DNA from: an uncultured Eubacteriales bacterium
GTDB taxonomy: Bacteria > Bacillota > Clostridia > Oscillospirales > CAG-272
Assembly: GCA_949286815.1 (NCBI GenBank)
Contig: CASEEB010000223.1
Coordinates: 1-29,466 of the forward strand
Reading direction: 5' to 3'
DNA length: 29,466 bases
Shown here piece after piece: positions 23,870-29,466 of this stretch (positions are counted from its first letter, which is position 1; every line of letters starts with the position of its first letter). The position numbers were made by a program, and so were the translations under genes. The notes beneath the pieces were generated by a model, which did no database searches, was not told the origin of the DNA, and worked only from the letters and a program-made list of their open reading frames with translations.

Positions 23870-23932
23870 ATGGGAAAGACGTATTTTTACATAATAAAAT
23901 ATAAAAAATAAATCAGGATAAGGAGAAAACAA

Positions 23933-26356
23933 ATGTATCAGGTTCAGAAGAGAAACGGCAAGGTCGTCGAGTTTGACCTTTCCAGGATATCGGGTGCCAT
24001 TCAGCTCGCCTTTGAGGCACAGGAAAAGCAGTTCAACACAAATATAATAGACTTTCTCGCACTGAAAGTCACCGCGGATTTCGAGCCAAAAATAAAAAAC
24101 AATCTGATTGCCGTTGAGGATATACAGGACAGCGTAGAGTCCGTGCTTGTTCAGGCGGGATATGCGGACGTGGCGAAGGCTTATATTCTTTACCGCCGCC
24201 AGCACGAAAAACTGAGAGAAATACAGAACACCGCGCTTGACTACAAGGAAACGGTGAATCAATATCTTAAAATGAACGACTGGAGAGTTAAGGAAAATTC
24301 CACGGTTACTTACTCGGTTGGCGGACTTATACTGTCAAACTCCGGAGCCATTACGGCCAATTACTGGCTTTCCGAAATATATGACGATGAGATAGCGAAT
24401 GCGCACAGAAATGCCGATATTCATATTCACGACCTTTCAATGCTGACCGGATACTGTGCGGGGTGGTCGCTCAAGCAGCTTATAACCGAGGGGCTCGGAG
24501 GAGTCTCCGGAAAAATTACCTCTTCACCCGCGGCGCATCTTTCGACTTTGTGTAACCAGATGGTGAATTTTCTGGGGATTATGCAAAACGAGTGGGCGGG
24601 TGCTCAGGCGTTCTCTTCGTTTGACACATATCTTGCTCCGTTTGTAAAGGTGGACAACCTGTCATACAAAGAAGTTAAACAGTGTATTCAGTCGTTTGTA
24701 TACGGTGTCAATACCCCGAGCCGTTGGGGCACACAGTCTCCTTTTACGAATATAACGCTCGACTGGACTGTTCCGAATGACCTTGCTGAACTGAACTGCA
24801 TCGTGGGCGGCAAGGAACTTGATTTCAAGTACAAGGACTGCAAAGCGGAAATGGATATGGTCAATAAGGCGTTTATAGAGATAATGATAGAAGGGGATGC
24901 GAACGGACGCGGCTTCCAGTATCCTATTCCCACATACTCGATAACGCGTGATTTTGACTGGTCGGAAACCGAAAACAATAAGCTTTTGTTTGAGATGACC
25001 GCAAAATACGGAACACCTTATTTTTCCAATTACATCAATTCCGACATGGAACCGTCGGATGTGCGCAGCATGTGTTGCAGACTTCGTCTTGACCTCAGAG
25101 AGCTCAGAAAGAAATCCGGAGGATTTTTCGGTTCGGGCGAGTCCACGGGTTCGGTAGGAGTTGTAACCATTAACATGCCCCGTATAGCTTATCTTTCCGA
25201 AAATGAAGATGAATTTTACAAGAGACTTGACAAGCTTATGGACATATCCGCGCGTTCTCTTAAAGTAAAGAGGACGGTTATCACAAAGCTTCTTGACGAA
25301 GGTCTTTATCCGTATACAAAGCGTTATCTCGGCACATTCAACAACCACTTCTCAACTATAGGGCTTGTGGGAATGAATGAGGCGGGACTTAACGCCAAGT
25401 GGATACGTGAAGATATGACTCATGAGGCTACACAGAGATTTACACGCGACGTACTCAACCACATGAGAGAAAAGCTTTCGGATTACCAGGAGGAATACGG
25501 CGATCTGTACAACCTTGAAGCCACTCCGGCGGAATCGACGGCATACCGTTTCGCAAAGCACGACAGAAAAAGATATCCCGATATTATAACGGCTTCGGAT
25601 ATGAGCAGTACGCCTTATTATACAAATTCTTCGCATCTTCCCGTCGGATATACCGATGATATATTCTCCGCGCTCGATATTCAGGACGAGCTTCAGACGC
25701 TCTATACGTCCGGAACGGTCTTCCATGCTTTTCTGGGTGAGAAGCTTCCCACATGGAAATCCGCGGCGACTCTTGTCCGAAAGATCGCGGAAAATTATAA
25801 GCTCCCGTATTATACTCTTTCTCCTACCTACAGCGTATGTACCGAACACGGATATATCAACGGAGAGCAGTACAAGTGTCCTGTCTGCGGCAAGACCACA
25901 GAGGTCTACAGCCGTATTACCGGGTATTACCGTCCGGTTCAGGCTTGGAATGACGGCAAGACTCAGGAATTCAAGGAAAGACGCACGTACAATATCGACC
26001 GTTCAAACGAACTTCACCCTGAGATAAATATAGGTTCCGACGGTATACGTACTGTAAGGGCTATTCCCGAAGCGGTTTCGGTTTGCGTGGCAGACGGAGA
26101 AATGCCGGAGGATACGGGAATGAAAGTAATGCTGTTTTCTACCAAGACCTGCCCGAATTGTAAAATGGCATCCGTATTTCTCGAAAAAGCAGGCATACCG
26201 TATGAAAAAATTTACGCGGACGAGCATATTGACCTGGTTGAAAAATACGGTATAAAACAGGCGCCGACTTTGGTCGTTACCGACAACGGCATAGAAACCG
26301 AAAAGGCGGTAAATCTTTCAAATATCAAAAAATATATAGAATCCGCTACCGCGTAA
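23933..26356 (+). CDS. nrdD: Anaerobic (class III) ribonucleotide reductase with fused redoxin domain
   Basis: NrdD reduces ribonucleoside triphosphates to deoxy forms using a glycyl radical. The 807-residue protein begins with an ATP-cone (about 2-92) for allosteric control. The catalytic barrel follows, with Cys175 in GYCAGWSL and the thiyl-site Cys381/Cys382 in SMCCRLRLD. The zinc site is CTEHGY...CPVCG (Cys636, Cys649, Cys652, possibly His639), and the glycyl radical is at Gly664 in RITGYYRPVQAW. Most NrdD proteins end soon after that. Here a linker (about 690-729) leads to a glutaredoxin/NrdH-like domain (730-803) with CPNC at 740-743 and a cis-proline in QAPTL at Pro778. That domain probably supplies electrons, replacing formate. 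AAGGAG precedes the ATG. trxB follows. Confidence 0.95.
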   Translation: MYQVQKRNGKVVEFDLSRISGAIQLAFEAQEKQFNTNIIDFLALKVTADFEPKIKNNLIAVEDIQDSVESVLVQAGYADVAKAYILYRRQHEKLREIQNTALDYKETVNQYLKMNDWRVKENSTVTYSVGGLILSNSGAITANYWLSEIYDDEIANAHRNADIHIHDLSMLTGYCAGWSLKQLITEGLGGVSGKITSSPAAHLSTLCNQMVNFLGIMQNEWAGAQAFSSFDTYLAPFVKVDNLSYKEVKQCIQSFVYGVNTPSRWGTQSPFTNITLDWTVPNDLAELNCIVGGKELDFKYKDCKAEMDMVNKAFIEIMIEGDANGRGFQYPIPTYSITRDFDWSETENNKLLFEMTAKYGTPYFSNYINSDMEPSDVRSMCCRLRLDLRELRKKSGGFFGSGESTGSVGVVTINMPRIAYLSENEDEFYKRLDKLMDISARSLKVKRTVITKLLDEGLYPYTKRYLGTFNNHFSTIGLVGMNEAGLNAKWIREDMTHEATQRFTRDVLNHMREKLSDYQEEYGDLYNLEATPAESTAYRFAKHDRKRYPDIITASDMSSTPYYTNSSHLPVGYTDDIFSALDIQDELQTLYTSGTVFHAFLGEKLPTWKSAATLVRKIAENYKLPYYTLSPTYSVCTEHGYINGEQYKCPVCGKTTEVYSRITGYYRPVQAWNDGKTQEFKERRTYNIDRSNELHPEINIGSDGIRTVRAIPEAVSVCVADGEMPEDTGMKVMLFSTKTCPNCKMASVFLEKAGIPYEKIYADEHIDLVEKYGIKQAPTLVVTDNGIETEKAVNLSNIKKYIESATA

Positions 26357-26399
26357 TAAAAACGGCATTGTACGCAATAATAATATAGTGAAAAAGTAA

Positions 26400-26429
26400 G
26401 ACCGCCGTAAGGTAATCTGCGCGGCGGTC
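26400..26429 (+). terminator. Intercistronic hairpin between nrdD and trxB
   Basis: GACCGCCG (26400-26407) pairs perfectly with CGGCGGTC (26422-26429). Only ATATT follows, so it is at best a weak terminator. It may rather stabilise the nrdD message or lower trxB expression. No promoter is evident between it and trxB. Confidence 0.5.
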
Positions 26430-26452
26430 ATATTAACGGAGAGATTGATTTT

Positions 26453-27358
26453 ATGTATGACATAATAATAATCGGAGCGGGTCCGGCGGGGCTTACGGCG
26501 GCGCTGTACGCGAGGAGAGCCGATAAAAGCGTTATTGTTCTTGAAAGGGGAACTTTCGGAGGTCAGATAACCTATTCACCGAATATCGAGAACTATCCCG
26601 GATATGAAAAGATAAGCGGTAATGAGCTTGCGGAGAAGCTTGTCGGGCAGGCAGTTGCCATGGGCGCGGAAATCGAAATGGCGGAAGTTACCGCGTTAAA
26701 CTGTATAAACGGAATCTTTTATGTTGCTACCGACGAGTGTGAGTATATGTCGCACGCTGTAATAATCGCCACAGGTTCAAAGCACAGGCATCTTGGGCTT
26801 GACAGGGAAGAGGAACTTACAGGCAACGGCGTATCCTACTGCGCGGTTTGTGACGGCGCGTTTTATAACGGCAAGACTGTCGCGGTGATAGGCGGAGGAA
26901 ATTCGGCTTTGGTAGAGGCGATAATGCTTTCCGACGGTTGCCGTAAAGTGTATGTGGTTCAGAATCTTGACTATCTTACGGGAGAGGAAAAACTGATTTC
27001 CGTGCTTAAGGAAAGGAAAAATGTTGAGTTTATTTTCGGAAGCGTGGTCGAGAACCTTCACGGCGACAATGAGCTTGAGGGAATTATCATTAAAAACGAA
27101 GCGACCGGGGAAAAGCAGAGACTTGATGTGGACGGTATGTTTGTGGCGATTGGTCAGATTCCTGAAAATGAAATTTTTAAGGAATTTGCCGAGCTTGACG
27201 AGCGAGGGTATGTAGACTCGGATGAAAATTGCACAACGAAAACACCGGGATTGTTTGTTGCTGGCGACTGTCGAAAAAAACAAATAAGACAGATTACGAC
27301 CGCCTGCGGCGATGGAGCTGTCGCCGCGCTCGCCGCTTGCAGATATATTGATAAATGA
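26453..27358 (+). CDS. trxB: Thioredoxin reductase-like flavoprotein with atypical cofactor site
   Basis: A 301-residue member of the low-molecular-weight thioredoxin reductase family. FAD-binding GAGPAG is at 8-13, the redox pair Cys130-Cys133 lies in CAVCDG, and the second Rossmann motif GGGNSA is at 147-152. FVAGDCRKKQIRQITTACGDG at 268-288 is the usual C-terminal FAD segment. Notably, where NADPH-using enzymes have HRRxxxR, this protein reads QNLDYLT (170-176). All the residues that hold the 2'-phosphate are therefore missing. It may use NADH, or a ferredoxin or flavin route as described for some clostridial reductases. GGAGAG lies 9 nt before the ATG. Its place behind nrdD suggests it reduces the fused redoxin domain. 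Confidence 0.9.
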   Translation: MYDIIIIGAGPAGLTAALYARRADKSVIVLERGTFGGQITYSPNIENYPGYEKISGNELAEKLVGQAVAMGAEIEMAEVTALNCINGIFYVATDECEYMSHAVIIATGSKHRHLGLDREEELTGNGVSYCAVCDGAFYNGKTVAVIGGGNSALVEAIMLSDGCRKVYVVQNLDYLTGEEKLISVLKERKNVEFIFGSVVENLHGDNELEGIIIKNEATGEKQRLDVDGMFVAIGQIPENEIFKEFAELDERGYVDSDENCTTKTPGLFVAGDCRKKQIRQITTACGDGAVAALAACRYIDK

Positions 27359-27414
27359 AAAAGGTACTGCTGGACCGATGATTGTCTGATATTCTGATTA
27401 TTGAAAATAAAAAA

Positions 27415-27546
27415 CGGGACTTATGTGGCGACTTCCTTTACTTTTTGCGAACTACAACTTTTATGCCATATTAGTATGCATAGTGTTTTACTGTAGGCTG
27501 CTGCGTATGTTTGAGTTATTGGAAGTCGGGATTACACATAGTCCCG
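27415..27546. ncRNA. 132-bp long stem element with T-runs on both sides
   Basis: CGGGAC plus TATGTG (27415-27427) pairs with CACATA plus GTCCCG (27535-27546), and GACTTCC (27430-27436) with GGAAGTC (27521-27527). Inside lies a large open region, then CTACA/TGTAG (27452-27456 with 27492-27496) and TATGC/GCATA (27462-27466 with 27478-27482). Plus-strand transcripts would end in CTTTTTTGTTTTT, and minus-strand ones in TTTTTTATTTT. The shape, a closing stem, open bubble and apical hairpin, recalls 6S RNA. It could instead be a bidirectional terminator between the convergent trxB and lipoprotein genes, or a MITE. No good promoter is seen. Confidence 0.4.
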
Positions 27547-27558
27547 CTTTTTTGTTTT
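27525..27558 (+). terminator. Intrinsic terminator downstream of trxB
   Basis: Within the right end of the long stem element, CGGGA (27527-27531) pairs with TCCCG (27542-27546) around a 10-nt loop, followed directly by CTTTTTTGTTTTT. It should end the nrdD-trxB transcript. Confidence 0.75.
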
Positions 27559-27590
27559 TAAGATCGTCAGATTGCGTTTACAGATGAGAG

Positions 27591-29093
27591 TCAGTTGAAA
27601 TCAAAGTCAGTCGCTCCGAATTTATTAAGAACATTCTGGTAGTGCCTTTGAGCTGATCTTTGCGTGCTTTTGTATGTGCGCGCTATTGTATTAGTTCCTT
27701 TTCCTTGTTGAACTATTCTTTCGATCACGAAAGACACTCCTTTCCATCCGTCATAAACATATCCAAAGTCAAATTTTCTGGTATTTACGATTAGGTCGAT
27801 CATAGCCGAATCCTGTTCGGATGAAGCGTATTTGAATTTAAGCGCAACATCGTAGTATTGCGGCAAGAATTGTTTGTAAGTTTCGGCGCAAAGCGCTTCG
27901 GTGACAATTCCTATCTTTTCAAGTTGAGCATCACCCGGAAGCTTCGTTACGAGCATGGCGCTGTGGCTTCCATCAACCATTGTGTAGTATTCTTTCTGAT
28001 TTGAATCGTACAAAGGATAGGGTAGTATACCGTATTCATTCTCAAAATCGACAAGGTCGGTTACGGCATGATTTAAACTCCCGGATGCAAAGAGAGAATT
28101 ATATGATGTAAGCATCGTTATTCCGATAGAATGCTCCACTTTTGAATATACTCCTTCAGCATTATAACACAGAGCGATTACCTTGTCTATTATATCGGTC
28201 AGTTTATCGGGATTTCTGTAATATGTGTATTCAAGCTCGCCCGCGGTGTTTTTTCGGAATATTGGGTTATCAAATGCCCATAGAAAGGCATCAATATTTG
28301 AGCATTGGTCCATGGCAAGTCCGTAAAAATCGTCCTCGTCTTTTTGATTGTTTCCGTTGTTATCGGTATATATATTGGCGATTGTCGAATACATGTAATC
28401 ATATGTCCACTCCATGTTGTCCACTATCTCGTACAGATTTCCTATATGCGTATAATTTTTCGCTATGTCTTTGTCATAAAACATGCAGTAAGTATTTGAA
28501 ATGGCGGAGGTAGCATAGTCCCCTATGGCTATGTAACAGATGCCGTTTACTGTGAGATCATCGACAGTGCATGACGACCACCACGGCTTTTCAAAATTCA
28601 CATACGGCACCTCGCTCCATGAAAGCAAGACATCGTTTATAACAAGACCTCCGGCGCTTACGACATGATACATCACAAGGTCAATTGAATCGGAATCACC
28701 TGCCTGTACCTGCGTCTGAACAAATGCGAACGCCTCATCGTATGTGCCTCTGTTGTTGCTGACAATCTCGACGTTGAAACGCTCCTCCACCGTGAGATTG
28801 CGCATATACGCCGTGTCCTCAATCAGATTGCCCGTATCGCCCTCTTCCACATCGACATAATCGATAGCGTCATCGTAAGTGATTACAATGAATTGCTCCT
28901 TTTCAAAGTCTCTTTCGGGCAGATCATCGGACAGCTCGGACGCTCCGCTTTCAATTTCTCCCGAATTATTTCCGCTTTCTGCGTTGTCTTTGTTATCGTC
29001 CGTTTCGCTTTCGGCGCAGCTTGTCAATACCGCGGACAGAAGAATCAACAGAGAAAGAATGGCGGACAATAATTTCAGATGTGTTTTTTTCAT
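27591..29093 (-). CDS. Extracellular solute-binding lipoprotein (carbohydrate ABC transporter type)
   Basis: A 500-residue exported lipoprotein. The ATG at 29093 has GAGGG six bases upstream, better than the TTG at 29099. The signal peptide (MKKTHLKLLSAILSLLILL) ends in a lipobox LTSC with lipidated Cys26. A Ser/Asn/Glu/Asp-rich spacer follows (about 27-62). The body looks like a type 1 solute-binding protein, with repeated aromatic segments such as EKPWWSSCTVDDLTVNG. An Asp/Asn-rich loop, IYTDNNGNNQKDEDDFYGLA (about 240-260), resembles a calcium-binding or dockerin-like EF loop. No ABC permease or ATPase lies next to it in the window; they may be beyond the right edge or absent. Sugar specificity is unknown. 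Confidence 0.75.
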   Translation of the reverse strand: MKKTHLKLLSAILSLLILLSAVLTSCAESETDDNKDNAESGNNSGEIESGASELSDDLPERDFEKEQFIVITYDDAIDYVDVEEGDTGNLIEDTAYMRNLTVEERFNVEIVSNNRGTYDEAFAFVQTQVQAGDSDSIDLVMYHVVSAGGLVINDVLLSWSEVPYVNFEKPWWSSCTVDDLTVNGICYIAIGDYATSAISNTYCMFYDKDIAKNYTHIGNLYEIVDNMEWTYDYMYSTIANIYTDNNGNNQKDEDDFYGLAMDQCSNIDAFLWAFDNPIFRKNTAGELEYTYYRNPDKLTDIIDKVIALCYNAEGVYSKVEHSIGITMLTSYNSLFASGSLNHAVTDLVDFENEYGILPYPLYDSNQKEYYTMVDGSHSAMLVTKLPGDAQLEKIGIVTEALCAETYKQFLPQYYDVALKFKYASSEQDSAMIDLIVNTRKFDFGYVYDGWKGVSFVIERIVQQGKGTNTIARTYKSTQRSAQRHYQNVLNKFGATDFDFN

Positions 29094-29436
29094 GTTCAAC
29101 CCTCAATCTTTCAGATGAATTTGTAAGCCGGAAAGTCGGCTTATTGACATTATATGTATAATAATTATAATGGCCGAAAGTTATTTGATACTGTAGATTA
29201 TTAACGATTTTATTAAATTCAGCGAACAATCTTAAACAATTATTTTAATGAAAAAATAACTTACTTTATATAATATTACTATATTATAGAGATAAAAGAT
29301 TGGTAATTTTATTGCGACATTGTTAAAAAAATGTTAAATATCGAATTTGATATTTTAATTAAGTATATATTATGATTTAAAATATATAATAAAAAATTAA
29401 TTCTGTGTTATTTATAAATTAATTTTTCAATATCTA
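29094..29436. other. AT-rich intergenic region upstream of the lipoprotein gene
   Basis: No gene is visible. AAGCCG/CGGCTT (29125-29142) forms a small hairpin in the lipoprotein leader. A minus-strand TATAAT (29154-29149) is a possible -10 box for that gene, but its -35 region is poor. AAAAATTAAT (29392-29401) recurs inverted at 29418-29427 just before the rightward promoter. Confidence 0.5.
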
Positions 29437-29465
29437 TTGATTTGGTAGACATTTTGTGATATAAT
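29437..29465 (+). promoter_or_regulatory. Sigma-A promoter reading out of the window
   Basis: TTGATT at 29437-29442 and TATAAT at 29460-29465 are exactly 17 nt apart, pointing to a plus-strand gene beyond the right edge, divergent from the lipoprotein gene. A 10-bp inverted repeat ends 9 bp before the -35 box and could be its operator. Confidence 0.65.
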
Positions 29466-29466
29466 G

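Noticed and set aside
26368..26389. Separate promoter for trxB (TTGTAC and TATAGT)
   Set aside because: The spacing is only 10 nt, too short for sigma-A recognition.

Overview
The window looks like a chromosomal segment of an anaerobic, low-to-moderate GC Gram-positive bacterium of the class Clostridia, probably a gut-type Oscillospirales-like organism. This rests on several things seen here: AGGAGG-like ribosome binding sites, sigma-A promoters with 17-nt spacers, a Firmicutes-type HPr with both His15 and Ser46, a GTP-type PEP carboxykinase, an oxygen-sensitive class III ribonucleotide reductase and a LexA of Gram-positive length. The species assignment is inference. I see no tRNA or rRNA gene, CRISPR array, transposase or phage gene.

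Layout from left to right. (1) 1-1164: the start of a DMT/EamA-type transporter (minus strand, runs off the left edge) diverges from an AraC-family regulator; the shared promoter region carries 21-bp-spaced direct repeats. (2) 1256-6187: a promoter and a hairpin-rich leader precede rimM and trmD, followed by an O-antigen ligase/polymerase-like membrane protein and two paralogous single-pass DUF4330-like proteins. (3) 6188-9790: HPr, uvrC, rsmD and coaD. (4) 10085-16432: a DUF308/HdeD-like membrane protein, a large cytoplasmic GH106-like glycosidase with its own promoter, a CPBP intramembrane protease, tadA and a small membrane protein. (5) 16464-18459: a bidirectional terminator and the PEP carboxykinase gene on the minus strand. 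(6) 18460-22755: a 0.5-kb AT-rich, hairpin-rich gap, then lexA directly abutting a MacB/FtsX-type ABC permease and its ATPase. (7) 22756-27358: an anaerobic deoxynucleotide synthesis block with nrdG, two NrdR-box-like palindromes, a strong promoter, nrdD and trxB. (8) 27359-29466: a long stem element flanked by T-runs, a solute-binding lipoprotein gene on the minus strand, and an AT-rich end with a promoter reading out of the window.

The most interesting system is region 7. The nrdD product carries a C-terminal redoxin domain with a CPNC motif and a cis-Pro motif, fused after its glycyl-radical loop. The next gene encodes a thioredoxin reductase-like flavoprotein that keeps its redox CxxC and a GGGNSA dinucleotide motif but lacks every residue of the usual HRRxxxR signature for the NADPH 2'-phosphate. 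Together these genes suggest a self-contained reductant chain for class III ribonucleotide reductase, possibly not using NADPH, under NrdR-type control. Secondary leads are the polysaccharide-polymerase-like gene with twin DUF4330-like partners beside trmD, the lexA-ABC exporter linkage, the 132-bp stem element after trxB (6S-like RNA, bidirectional terminator or MITE), and several palindromic operators next to good promoters.
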